Of a stretch of 64,000 bases of DNA, positions 36,355-49,277 are shown piece by piece. Both the position numbers and the translations under genes were made by a program. Each line of letters begins with the position of its first letter. Positions within the stretch are counted from its first letter, which is position 1. The DNA lies in the NCBI GenBank assembly GCA_905182985.1, contig CAJJDN010000146.1:236796-300795 (forward strand), read 5' to 3'. The DNA comes from Paramecium sonneborni. Taxonomy: Eukaryota; Ciliophora; Oligohymenophorea; Peniculida; Parameciidae. The notes under the pieces are model-generated. The model made no database searches. It was not told where the DNA came from and was given only the letters and a program-made list of their open reading frames with translations.

Positions 36355-37407
36355 TAAGCAACAAAGCATTTCAATTTAAATTTACTAAAAATTACCTACA
36401 TCATAATAGATTTAAATTGATAAGGCATGGTATTTTCATGAAAAAAATTTTTTTATCTTTTGAAAATTGCTAAATTTATAGATGAAATATTATGGAAATT
36501 CAAAGATGAAAATAGTAAAAATAATAAATGAATTTTAGATACAAAAAAAAAAGGATTTTAACAGAATAGTATTAATTTTATTTTTTATCAAAACAATCAC
36601 AAGATGAAATTCGGATAGCTAAATATTTTTTTGCTTCTCTTGAATCCTTCTTCCATTTTGTATTTATCTCTCTTCATTATATACCATATACCAATTTTTT
36701 AACAATTTTTATATTGACCAGAATATAGAATTTATTATTATCCAAATCCATTTCCAAAATTATCACTCAACTCAATCCAATTTCCAATCTTATGTGAATT
36801 TACAATATTATTTTCATCTTGTTCTATTATATATGTTCCTCCACCACTATTTTTATAAAAATATTAAAAATTTTCTTACATTAATTCATTTTCATATTTC
36901 CATTCATCCTTAAAATAAATATCCCATCTTCCCTATTTATTCCCATTAATATAATCACCACTATAAAATACTTAACCATAACTAATAATTTTAATTTATA
37001 TAATACCTCCAAAAACCATCATTCAATTCAATCCATTTACCATTCTTATTTGAATTAACAATAAGACCTCCATCTTACTTAATATTATATTATCCACCAC
37101 CACTATATTCCAAATAATTGATATATATTTACTTACATTAAATAATTCTTTTTTGTCCATAAATCTTTGTAGAATATATCCCATCTTCCTACTTTTTTAC
37201 CATTTTGATATTCACCAATATAAGTGATTTAACTTTTCCTAATGATTTAAATATTCAATTCTAACATACCTACAAAACCCTTCAAATAGTTCAGTCCATT
37301 TTCCTACTTTGATTGAGTCTGTAAATTAATAACCTGATTGTTCTTCATCATATTAGCCTCCTCCACTTTTAGTAAAAATATATATAACATTCTAATTACA
37401 TCAACTT
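36355..37407 (+). repeat. right copy of the 1,053-bp exact duplication
   Basis: It is continuous with the intact MORN-like gene on its right. It is most likely the genuine copy. Confidence 0.92.
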
Positions 37408-38469
37408 CTTTTGATTATTTCCATGATTCTTTTAAAACCAAATATCCCATCTACCTATTTTTCTACCTTCTACATACTAACCATCATAAGTGATCCTGCT
37501 CTGACTAATAATAATTTAATTAATTTATCATAACTTATAAAACCAGTCACTGGGTTCAATCCATCTACCAATTTTAATTACATTTTTCACAACATCACTT
37601 CTTTGATTTTCATAAAATTATCCTCCACCACTTTTATAAAAAATATTGTTTTACATCAATTTATTTTCAAAATATATATCCCATCTACCAACCTTATTTC
37701 CATTTTTGTATTCTCCATGATATATAATTTAACTACAACTATCATATTTTTATAGAATCTATATTACTCCCAAAACTTATCACTTAATTCTGTCCATTTA
37801 CCATTTCTTTGACCTTATTCATTATATAATCCACCATCTCTTATAATTAATGATAAATATCAATACATTATATTATTAAAATATATATATTTCCATACTC
37901 CTCTTCTTTAATTATTAAAATATTCTCCTAATTCTTAGACTTAGCCTCGACTATTTAAGATAATAATTTATAATTCATCACCTCCAATAGTTTTTTATTA
38001 GTTCATTCCAGTACCCTTCCTTTTTTCCATCATTAGAGTAATACCCACCAACTCCTTTTAGCTTTTATCCTTTCCAAGACTCAGTCCACTTACCAATTTT
38101 CTACATTTTCTTTCCATATTATCCAATCCATTTATGATTCTAAATATATTCTAAATTTATTGACTTTTTAGGTCTTACCGAAAAATTTTTAAACGAATCA
38201 CTAAATTTATTTTAAGTAGATGAAAATTTTACATTTTTATGAATGATTCACAACCTTCCTAATATTCAATTTCTTTATTTAACTTTTTTTTTATTTTTAA
38301 TCTTGTCTTCAAAAATCTCTCTGTTTTGGAATCCCAAATTACTACTTCATATTCATAATAGTATCATACTTTTAATACTCTCATGTTCATTTCTCTAAGA
38401 TTCAGATATGTAGTCTACTTATGTTATTTCAATAATATCCAGTGCTTATTATTTGCAAGCATTACCCAT
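36597..38469 (-). CDS. MORN-like repeat protein, putatively N-myristoylated, 12 introns
   Basis: The protein has 505 residues; twelve introns of 24-34 nt sum to 355 nt and the joined frame is intact. It starts MGNACKQQ, with Gly at position 2 as required for N-myristoylation and a Cys that could be palmitoylated. A short region ending IVIWDSKTERF follows. Then come alternating half-repeats as in the gene at 19872-22950: GEYKNGNKVGRWDIYF and GGGQYNIKQDGG...NGKWIELNDGFW. Introns again sit just before the GGG codons and just after the GFW segment of each unit. It differs from its plus-strand relative by having the Gly-start instead of a B-box. Membrane association is an inference from the N-terminus. 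Confidence 0.85.
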
Positions 38470-40114
38470 TTCAATAATATAATTTATAATTAATTTAAAA
38501 ACCAAATATATCAAAAAGTAATTCATTATTAGAGTAATAATTTTGATATTTTTTATTAATATGTCTTCTTTAACTTAAAGAATATAGTCAATAACTTTAA
38601 AAACACCTTTTAAGTAATTAATATTATCTTTTGAAAAAACAAAAATCATACTAATATTATATTCTTCAATAATTTGATTTAACAAAATCAAGAATATTTT
38701 CAAAAATTTAGGGAATTGGCATCTAAAAAATTTCAATCAAAATTTTTGGATTTAAGATTTGTAAATAGAATTTTAATTTTAGAATTAAAAAAATATTTTA
38801 ATTGTCATTATTTTTCCGATATAAAACATTTTGTTATGGCAAATATAGAAAGAATTCAAAACAATTTGAATATAAATGTTAATTTATGTCTTAATTTTTT
38901 GTATTTAATTTATAAAATTAGAAAACAAATTTACAAATTGATATGATATAGAAAATGATTTCATACTAAAAATTCAATTTAAAAACAATTTTAGTAAGAG
39001 GCTTAAAATTTATCAAGCAAAACTAGTTTACTCCAATATTTATAAATTATTTTGATTTGAAGATTTATACAATTTAATTTCTTTATTAGTTATTTTTGAA
39101 TGAAGTAGTTTATAAGAATTAAATTTTGAGTATACTCAATTTTATTGAGTACTCATTAATAAAGAAAACAAAATAATTCTTAAATAAATTTACATTCATC
39201 ATATTTTACTTATAATTTCGCATAATCAGACTCTCAACAAGAAATCTTTCATGAAATAAAAAATTTTAATTAAAATTAATATTTCAAAATTGATTTTTAA
39301 GCAATTTTTTCTTATTTGATTAGTCAATTAAAAGATTGCTTAAAAACCAAACAAAATTTCATCAAAGAAGCTTAAATATATAGTTCAATAATACTGTACA
39401 TAATGATGGACATATATATAGTTCAATTTTATCTGAATAAATTCAGGTTTAACATCATAAAAATTTTGTTTAAAATTCACTTATAAGTGACTTAAAAGAT
39501 CTTTTCGAGAAAAATATAATTTATACTTAATTTTTAATTGTTTAACTTAAAAAATGATGGATAAATTGAAAAAAAAACACTCTAGAAAGTTTTTAAAATG
39601 AAATTTTTTGGCTTCATGAAATATAATGAAGTTTTCCTTATCATAAAGGCTTTTCCATAACCCATTATATTGTTATACATTAAATCAGAAATATTATTCC
39701 CATTTTATGTTGAGTTTTTGATAAATTAAATTATTTTTTTTAAATAAAAAAGAAACTAAATAAACAATTATACAGAATTAAATTAAAATAAATAACTACT
39801 TATAAATTTAAATTGGAAATATACTGAACTTAAGAAATATCTATGATACATTATAATGTAAAACCCAATTTTTTTTGAGGAAAAAATATAAGGTATAACA
39901 AAATTCAATATTTGATATTTTATTTAATTAATTTTCATTAATATACTTAATTTTCATTAATATACCAATCTTATTATTCTTGAAATAATTATTTTATTTT
40001 AAAACGATTTATTAACTAAAAATCTAAATTGATAGAAAGAGAATAAATTAACAAATTTTTTATGAATCTTAGATATAAAAATTAAAACTATTAATAATTT
40101 AATTGAAGTTGATA
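38470..40114. other. long AT-rich non-coding stretch with a hairpin
   Basis: About 1.6 kb shows no convincing gene; 38716-38946 has an open plus-strand frame that looks like chance. An imperfect hairpin lies at 39127-39155, with arms TGAGTATACTCAAT and ATTGAGTACTCA around TTT. A short direct repeat containing AATTTTCATTAATATAC occurs twice at about 39930-39965. Confidence 0.5.
39127..39155. repeat. inverted repeat (hairpin)
   Basis: The left arm TGAGTATACTCAAT and right arm ATTGAGTACTCA pair over 12 bases with a two-base bulge and a three-base loop. No gene is adjacent, so a role as terminator or cleavage signal is not implied. Confidence 0.6.
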
Positions 40115-43100
40115 TCATATTTCTTTTGTTTAAATATTTTTCTAGTCTGTATTTAATCTATTTAAATACTTTTCTTCTATTATAATATCAACTATTGAAT
40201 CAACAATTTTCATATTTATTTAAAATTTATCATAGTAAACTAATGGCTAGGGACGCTTAATTGGAGAATCACCAATTCGATCTTAAAATAAACTATTTGA
40301 CATAAATATATAAGCTGGAGAATGCATCAATATTAATTAAGCGTTTTCAACTTTCAGATATATACTTTTACCTTAATGTTTCTTGATACAATGTCTCTAG
40401 AGATTTCCTTGTAGTTTCTTAATAATAATATTAAAATACTTTATTAAGTTCTCCACAATATTCGGAACACATTTTCTTAAAACATATTAGACATATGTAA
40501 TATCCTTTAAATTCAACCTATAAATATATTTTAGTAATTTAGCATTTTTTCTTTTAACATGGAGATAAACAATGTTTATCTAAAAATGAACTAAATTATT
40601 TTGTTAAGAAATTTAACATCTAAGATTTAAATGTTTCTTTAATTTTTTAAATATCATAAGGTAATAAAAATTATTTTTGATTAATTTAATAGGTGGTTTG
40701 TTTTTATGTAAATACTTGAAATAATACTTTAGCCAATTCAAATTAAGGATTTAATAATATTAAAAGATTTTACTCAAATTAATAAAGATTATACTCTTTA
40801 ATAAGATGAATTTAGACAGTTTTTAAAATTTTAAATAATGTTTCTTTTTCATCTATTTTGATTAAATCAACTATCTTATCATCCTAATATTGATTTAACA
40901 ATCTCAACATATAAATAATTTTTTAGAGAAAATGATGTTAACTCTTTTCTAAAAATGTTTTTAAATCACTTAATAACTAGAAAATTAAATTGCATAAGAT
41001 TTAAGATAAAATCTCATCAAGAAATAAACAAATATCAAAATCCTTTTTTTAATAATTTTTTTCAACAATTGATTGATTTTATGGAGAGAGTGATTCAATA
41101 AAAGTTTCAACAGCATATTCAAATTGTTTAATTTCAATATTTTTGATTTAATATGGATTTGGTAAAATAAAATTATATGGTGAATAACAACAAGGGCATT
41201 TCTAATAAGATTGTATTGAAACAAACATTTATTTTTATAAGCATTCAATATGAAATATATGATTACAATTTGAAATATGCGTACACATAATATTAGTATA
41301 TGGAGTAGGATAAGTTTACATAAATCTTAAATGCTCATGAATATTTGAATACTGAATCAGTATCGGCTAATATTATAATTCCTTTTATTCAAATGCTAGT
41401 TTACATAATAAACATATTTCATCAAAGTCTTTAGTAAATAAATTATTTTTGTTATTAAAATTTTCTTTCATTTGATTAAATTTTTATTTTAATTCTTGCT
41501 TGTATTTGTGATTTTTTTTAGATTAAGATTATTAAACTTGTTCATTAGATTACTAATCTAATTTTTATTTTTAAAATCTTTAACAATAAACTTAAAAAAA
41601 TAATTTTTAAGTGTTATTTAAGTTTTAATTTAAAATCAATGTTTAGCAGTAATGCAAAATTTTATCCAAATTTTCCTAAATTATAGAATTGTTACTTTTA
41701 AAAAATAAATTAGATAAATATAATAAATTTATGTAAATTGCATTTTCTTATAAAATCTTAATTGATTAATCTACATTTTATTAACATTCATTATTTAATT
41801 AGAAATTGTTTTGTAAATCTTTTAAGATTGTTTTCAATAAATATTAATTTTAATCTTATGAGATTGAATTTATTATTTCAAATCTAATATTAGTAAGAGT
41901 TGATTGTGTGGTTTTGTAATATTGTAATTCATATTCTAAGGAAGATCCAAACAATTCAGCAAATTTATCATTTTTCATTTATAATTAATCATTTATTTTT
42001 TCTTTTATTCTATTATTTTATAATGCATACATTGGTTCATAAATATAAAATTATAATTCTTTTTTTAATTAAAGTTACCCATTATCTTAATTAATTTCAC
42101 AAGAACTCAAAATAATTGTTTCTAAGTCATTTTAATTTTAATAACTTAATTCTTTTAGAATCCTCTTCATTTCATCTTATTAAAAAAAAGTTTAAGAATA
42201 AAATATTGTTTAAAATAATTTAGCTAATCCTTTTAAAAATTATTCATTTTAATCATATCCAATAATACTTTCTGTACATGATATTAAATCATAATCTGTT
42301 TAAGCAATTTTACATATTAAAAAAGTTAAATTTGCTTATATTCCAAGATATTAAACTATTTCGTTAAAACACTAAATAATATCATTTATTCCAACATCTT
42401 TAAACAGAAAAGCATAAATTTGTATGTATGCAATATCAACTTATTACAAAGATGCTTCATTATTTAAAATTTTCCAATAGCTTTATTATCCTCTGTAGAA
42501 TTTATAATTTCCTCGTTATGAAAAAATTATATAATTTAAAATTGCTCTTTTTAAAATATTTTATAAAATTAATTTTAACTCTAAACTTTCTAATCCACTT
42601 AATGTTAGTATACTATTATATGCTTCCTAAGAATTGGTAAATTTGATTAAATATGTACATAATACAGTAATGAAGTTTCTATCACTTACAACTAAATTAA
42701 AAACAATTAATTTTAATGGAGATTAATAATCTAAATTAAAAGTAGGAACTAAGTTCTTAAGGTAATAATGCAAGATTATTCTTAAAATGTTTTAAACACC
42801 ATATGATTAGATATCACCTACTGCCATTATCATGGATTTAAAATCACTTCTAAAAAAAGCCAAATTTGTTATCGATATAATTAATAAATATTTAAAAAAT
42901 TTTTCTTCTTTCTCAGATTTATATTCTAACTTAAAATTTCTCATTTGTTAACATGGATTCCTCCTTGTTAATGAATATACTAACAAAGATTCATTTAGTA
43001 ATTTCTAAAATTCTAATGAACTTGAATTTAATATTTGAAATTTAAAAGAACTAGTATCTTATTATAAGATTTCATCAATCTAATCAACTATTCCTTTAAT

Positions 43101-44427
43101 AGCTTATTATGATCTGGCCATAAGATCAATTACATAATTATAATTTCTGCATAATAGTAGGGAGTTCCTATTTATTAATGGTCTAAATCAATTATAATAT
43201 ATACATTTCTTATAAAATATCTGAAAATACATTAAATAGACTATAACATTCTAAACTTTAAGTATTTTTATACATTCTCAATACTTCTATATAGCTTCTT
43301 TACATAAATAAATAAGATTCTTAAACAATATTACCCTAAATAATTTATTTCCTACATGTTATTTTTTTTATTTAACTGCAAGTCAATAATTTTTAAATTA
43401 AAGTAGCTAATCTTTAATCATTAATTTTTTAATATATTTTTAATTTAAATTCTTAATTCTCTTAAGTCAATATTTAGTATTTATGTACAACGAGATGTAA
43501 ATTTTTAAAGTTTTTTATAACAGTCCTTTAGAGATATGTTCGAAATTCATCATTCTAAAATAAAAAAGGATAAAATTTTGAAATATCTTTTTCTAACTAA
43601 ATTGATTTTGCTAAATAGGTATTATATTAAATATATTATTCCAATAGACTAGTTGTATTTTAGTTAAATGAATTTTTAAATTCCTGACTTAAAACTTTAC
43701 CAGTTAAATAACTCCATACTATATTATCATTTGTTATTATTTCTAAGCATTTGAATATTAAATTATGAATTAGTTTTGTTTCGTTAATAGACTCAATAAT
43801 AGTCATAAAATAAATTTTATGGGAATTAAAATACCTTTCCAAACTATCTTCTTTTAAATTTTAGATTATAACTTAAATATTTTCCAATAAATCATAAGGG
43901 TAATCTTTAACATACTCCATTTTTTTCAATAATAATCTGAAAGCTGTCATTAAAAATTCTTCATATTTATTAAAAATTATATTGTCTAATATTAATAAAT
44001 TTTAATACTTTCTATCAATTCTTTATCAAATTTTAAATCAATCTAATAATGTTTTGGGCATATTTATTTTTTATTAAACATCTAAGTATCACCACAGTCA
44101 CAAAATCCTTACGATGAAACTTAAATTTATACATTATGATCTAAAATTTAAATATAATTAACTTTTATGATTTTATGGAACAAAACATTCTTTACATATA
44201 ATATGACTAGTATCTTAACTGCAATCAAAGCATTAGTAAAACAATTGTAAATCTAATATAGGATTGCCACAGAATGTTTTTTATCCATTATCTTTATTTT
44301 TTTTTTAAATTTCCATATATTCTTCTTAAGTGATATTAATCACATTTTAGATTAATAATTCATCATTTAAGTTATCAATTTCTTTGGAACATTTTAAAAT
44401 GAGATCTTCCTACTTTTCAATATACAT
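40115..44427 (-). CDS. UBR1-type N-recognin (E3 ubiquitin ligase)
   Basis: The protein has 1,407 residues; introns are 44141-44162, 43986-44008, 43183-43204 and 40418-40439. A UBR box (about residues 52-106) begins CGNPILD, continues CFDCS, CKECF and HKNH, and ends SSQGFCDCGD. This is the zinc fold that binds N-terminal degrons. A long helical middle follows. A RING-H2-like domain (about 980-1,060) shows CLLCKL, then THISNCNHIFHIEC and KCPCC. The C-terminus has the UBR auto-inhibitory/winged region with CLICFKKMC and a final DSPIKRPQPLVYYDKF like the RGKPL motif. The family attaches ubiquitin to N-degron substrates. The domain set and order are complete; UBR1 yeast is longer (about 1,950), so the middle is reduced. 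Confidence 0.9.
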
Positions 44428-44491
44428 TTTATTTAAATGATTAAATAATAGATATAAACAGTTGCTATTAAAGTATAAAAAAATAATATAA

Positions 44492-45016
44492 ATGAACAAA
44501 AAGTAATTAAGAAATTAGGTAGAAAATCATTTTTCAAAAATCTATTTATAAGAAGTAAAATGAAAAAATTGATACATCAATCAGAATTATATATTAGTAT
44601 AGAATGTAGATGTTTCAAGTATAGAGTTACAGAAGACAAAAATTCTTTAATAAATCAATAGTGAAAATACAATATACAATATTAGTTTTCAAAGCTAAAA
44701 GTATTATAAAAGACTATTTAGATATAAATGGATTTGGCATCGTAATTTAACTTAATTATAAAGATATAATATAATTTACTAAGTAAATAATGCTATTTTT
44801 ATTTTTTTTAAAGTAAGAGATGTAAATAGATAGAGGGTCAATAATCAGCAGTATTTAAATAAAGATATACTCTCTGCTATATAATTATAATTATTATTAC
44901 TAGTAACCAATATTAAGTTTTTTATCAACATAATTATTACTTCTCTTTCCCTATTATATTATTTAGCGTAATAGATTACTCTGTCTTATTATATTTACTG
45001 CTATTGTTTGTTGTGA
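44492..45016 (+). CDS. possible small membrane protein, unrecognised
   Basis: With one 30-nt intron (44555-44584) a frame of 174 codons including the stop runs from ATG 44492 to TGA 45014-45016. The N-terminal part is Gln/Lys-rich, and the last 45 residues are hydrophobic enough for one or two membrane segments. It starts 64 bases from the divergent UBR1-type gene, as expected for a real gene. No domain is recognised, and open frames of this size can occur by chance when TGA is the only stop. Confidence 0.35.
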
Positions 45017-45650
45017 AAATAGTGGTACATATTTAGAGCTGGCTGAAATGGCTTTAGAAAAAATTATGAAGCATGGTTGAGCAGTATCTTTTTTAATATC
45101 ATTATATTTTACGAGTCATATTAATGTTTTATAATAAGGATTAGACATTGGGATTAGTACTAGAACTTAGATATAAATTTCAAAAAAGTTTGTAAAATGA
45201 ATATTTAGTACGAACAGGAGTCAGAAATTATACAATATATTTATCAAACTTTATAATCAATATAATATAATATAATATAATAATTATTTCTAATTTTTAT
45301 ATCATTTTCTAAGCTCTGTTTGTAGCACATTATAAAGATAATATCAAATATTTTAATTACAATAATATTAATGTTAGAACATCTATTTGATTCTACAATT
45401 AGATAACAATATTCCTATCTTATTATAGATTGATTGGAATTTAATCTTATCTATTATTTCAGCAATAATTTAAAATTTATTAATAGAAAAAACAATTTTA
45501 TTAAGACTTTTTGCAGTTATTAAAAATAGTTGTTATATTTTACTTATTCCAATATTTTGTTGAAGTATTTCTCTTTGATTTTTTTAAAAAATAAATTTTG
45601 TAAAATAATTATCCTACTCTTTTGATATTTAATTTAATATTTTTTGGATT
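45017..45650. other. AT-rich region with a small microsatellite
   Basis: A phrase such as LELAEMALEKIMKHG (about 45037-45080, plus) could be part of an exon but I cannot connect it. A period-5 A/T microsatellite lies at about 45261-45284. Nothing else is seen. Confidence 0.4.
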
Positions 45651-47188
45651 ATGCAAATTATTAAAGCATATTTAGAAAGCCCCTTCAATTTATATGAGAC
45701 AATAAATGATGTACCAGAAAAATCTTCAGATAATTTTTAACAATCTGAAGCTGATAATAAATAATTAGGGCAGGTAGATCAATTAAGAATTTAAGGTCAG
45801 ATACAATTATATGATCAACAAAATCAACCTTAATTTTACGATCAACCTTATCAATCACTAAATTATTTTTAAGAACAGAATTTTTTTTCACCAACAAAGT
45901 TCCTTTAATAAAATGAGGAGGAATCAAAAAATTTTAACTAATTTTATCATGATTATGAATAATAAATTAACCTATAAGAGGAATATGATGAACAACATCA
46001 ATAAGATCACCCCATAAATTTAAGAAACTAAATGTCATAAGAAAATAGGGATTTTAATCATAAATAAGTTACTCAGCTTGAACTAGAGGAATTTGGAAGA
46101 ATAATTGAAGTAGGTCTTTCCTTAATTCAAAAGGAAGAAGAATTAATCGATGATAAATTTAATCACATATCGAGTAAATCATAAAATTTGTACATAATTA
46201 GTGATATTTTTTGTTCAAATACAAAGATAAAATTTAAGATTAATAATTTATACATTAGAAATGAAAAGGTCCTTAAAGATATATTTAAAAAAATCCATAA
46301 AATGAAAGTTAAACTTGACTCAGTTGATTGTGTATAATTTAATCAAGAATTAAAAAATTATTGCTAATAACATGAGATAATTTTAATCCTTTCTGGTCAT
46401 TAAGAATAAATATTCAATTTTTATTATGTAAATGCTTAATAATCTATTAAATTTGCATTTAGTTTGATTAATATTTTTAATAATCAAGATTTATATGAAT
46501 TTGAGGGAAAATAAGATATTATTGAACAGGGAAATAATATTATTGAAAGTATTTTAATGCTCTAAGAATAATAGGCAGGCAAAAAAATACATATAAATTT
46601 TGATATGACTAATAATTTGATTTTAGGTTGTGTTAGATGGATGAATTAGAGATATTATTAATAGTTGAATAACAATAATAGATTGTATCTTTGTTAGAAT
46701 GAGAATTCAAACTGTGATGGTATAGATAACGATTTAAATTAGTAATAAATGAATAAACAACATTTTAAGATAATCTAGGAAGCAACTTAAAAATTTAGTA
46801 TTTTTGCTATTTGAAATATTATTTAGAAATCAACTAGGATATAGCAGTAGTTCTATTTAAGTTAATTTTTGGTGGTGATAAATCTTTTATTATTCAGGAT
46901 AAAAATTTAACTAGAAGAAGTTTAAGTTGTTTCTTTAATAAAATAATTAAATTAGCTTAATCATAAACAATAATAGAACTTGGTTAAGTGGTAAATTATT
47001 ATTTATTTATTTAATAGCTTAAATTATAAAAAGAACAAAAACTTAAAGTTTTCTAGAACATGATAAAAATCAGAAATGAACATAAAAAGATACAGAAGAG
47101 ATGTAAAAATTATTAAATAAATTAGAATCATAAGAATGATAAGCTAAAATAAATAAATACATAAAAACATAATCTTCTTCTTGGATGA
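45651..47188 (+). CDS. Gln-rich protein, unrecognised
   Basis: The protein has 502 residues with one intron at 46798-46826 (29 nt). If the intron is retained, the frame stops at 46812-46814 (387 residues). The N-terminal 150 residues are Gln/Asn-rich and low complexity. The rest (LEEFGRIIEVGLSLIQKEEE and onwards) is helical and looks folded. The C-terminus is basic. I recognise no family. Its last 119 bases overlap an antisense open frame ending at 47070. Confidence 0.68.
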
Positions 47189-48097
47189 TTTTCTCCAGCC
47201 ATATACTTTTCAAGAGCACTATTTTATTCTAAATATCCTGTTGTAGATAATTTAGACTTGCCTGTTGCAAGATTTTATCATCCAATATTTCTTTCTGCTT
47301 CTTTTGATATTAATTGTCTATTTTCAATATCAAATTTAAGAAAATGACTACTTCTTTATATTCAACAATAAAAAGTAGTATTACAGCTCTATCCAAATTC
47401 CTCCTTCTCTTTCTTTTCTATTCCTCAAAATGTATCTACTGGCATAAATTCCCTATATTAAAAAAATAGTGACTTAATATTTAATAAATAATTTTGGCTT
47501 TTGCATATCATTAAATTTGATTTTCTAAAAATTACCCTAATTTTATAAATTTAAGATATAAAAATCTCTCTTATCTTCTCTATATTATTTAGAAGGTAAA
47601 TATTTTCAAAAATTATTATTTTATTTAGATCTAAGTTATTTTGATCTATTCTTCTAAACTTGTTTATAATATGATAAATATTTAGTGGAACATTAATAGT
47701 TCTTAATAGAAATTTAAAATAAAGACTTTGATTTCTAATCTTAGTTTAAAGGATTATTAAATAATATTTATATTCATTCTGTTTTAGTTGTGACAATAAA
47801 AACATTTTTCTGAGTTGATTTCTAATTAACAATTTATCTATTTAACTAATTTTGAAAAATTACAGAATTTTCATTTTTAATCAGTCGATAATTAATTAGT
47901 AATATAAGAAAAATTCAGAATGTTATTGAAATATTTAATCAAGCACAATCATTAGAATAATATATTTTATATGCATAATCAATTACTTTAAACTTATATT
48001 GATAATATTTATATCGATTGCTCTATCTAATTTTACAAAGTCTAACTAATAGTAATAGCATCATTAGAAAATTAAATGTTAAATACATTCACAGCAG
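47070..48097 (-). other. coding-like minus-strand stretch, not joined
   Basis: A frame ending in TGA at 47070-47072 can be followed upstream through a putative 22-nt intron (about 47420-47441). It reads as a basic patch, a hydrophobic segment (AVILLFIVEYKEVVIFLNLIL) and a coiled coil. Several alternative frames are also open. It could be 3' exons of the secreted-protein gene that starts at 49277, giving a single-pass membrane protein, or a separate or decayed gene. Confidence 0.3.
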
Positions 48098-49277
48098 TCA
48101 TCTAAGATTGTAATAGAGCAAAAATTGATATAGAATTTGCACTTCTTAAACAATAGTAGTTTTGCTTTTTAAACTGCAAGAATTACACATATAAAATTAT
48201 GACTTTATTTTTTTCTTTTATGTGTCACATTGATATTAAATTACAATATTTAGTTAAGATATTTAATTTACATAAATTGTTTCAGTAATTGGAATAGCAC
48301 ATACTTTATTAAGCTCTTTTAACTCTAATTATAGAGTAGAAGCTGCTAATTTTATTAAATTTTCTTTTTGACTTGCTCTTACAGTTTTGATTATCCATGG
48401 CAAATAAATCTTTGAGATTGTTCTGTGAAAATAGATATTAGTAAATCGTAATACCTAAACAACATTACCAAAACTTGACCCTAAAAATTATATTTTTTAT
48501 ACATTTTCCATTTGTATAGTAATTTGAGTATATTATTCTCTTAATCTTAATATTGATAGTTTGACCCCACTTAATCCTTATAAACCAATATTCCAATCCC
48601 TATCACTTGGAAATGAAAATGTAGGGCTGGTGTATAAATCTTCATTTTTTACTATTTGATTATCTAAATCAATAGCATCATCAATTGAAAGTAGAATCTA
48701 ATAACCTAATTTTACTAAATTTTAAGTATTTGACTTGATTTCAATAACGACATCTTTTAAATTTATACTAACAATCTAAAATTATAATAATTGATACATT
48801 TAATGAAAAATCTATAGGGCCTTTGTAACAAAACGATGTTACATAAAGTAGTAAAGCTTTTGCTAGATTGTTAGATTTCGTAATTTACAACATTAATGAC
48901 TTAAATTCTTCTGTCATCATAAGAATACCAATTAAAAAGAGCTTCCCAAATTCTATTCTAATAAAGACATCAGAATAAAACTTTAAACTCTAAATATTAA
49001 TTAAATCCCTACTTGTTTTTGATATTTCTGTAATTTCAATGTCATAACCATTAGGTGAATAATAATCGTTGTTAAATTTATACATGATAATTGACACTTA
49101 TGGAGGTCTTTCAAATATGCCTGAAAAAGTAAACTCTTTTATGTAGTTTGTACTAGGATTCCCTATAAATCCATCATCATTATTTAATGATGATGTGAAT
49201 CCAGTATCATATGTGATATATTCATTAGAGAAGGCTATCAGCTAACATAGAATAAATGCTAAATTATGATATTTCAT
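48098..49277 (-). CDS. secreted or membrane protein with signal peptide, unrecognised
   Basis: The frame starts MKYHNLAFILCQLIAFSNEY, a good signal peptide. It continues for 385 residues to TGA 48098-48100 after removing intron 48776-48797 (22 nt). The ectodomain has beta-rich segments and a late cysteine cluster (CDTQKKK, then MCNSCS). I recognise no family. Frames downstream (47070-48097) remain coding-like, so the real 3' end may lie further on. The start is well placed, with AT-rich non-coding DNA behind it. Confidence 0.6.

Noticed and set aside
38716..38946. Open plus-strand frame of 76 codons
   Set aside because: Low-complexity A/T sequence; with TGA as the only stop such lengths are expected by chance.
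39127..39155. Hairpin as a transcription terminator
   Set aside because: There is no gene end nearby and eukaryotic genes do not use such terminators.
47180..47520. Minus-strand frame that stays sensible if three TGA codons are read as Trp, suggesting a second code change
   Set aside because: Another frame through the same region is open without any TGA once a normal 22-nt intron is removed, and every well-supported gene in the window ends in TGA.
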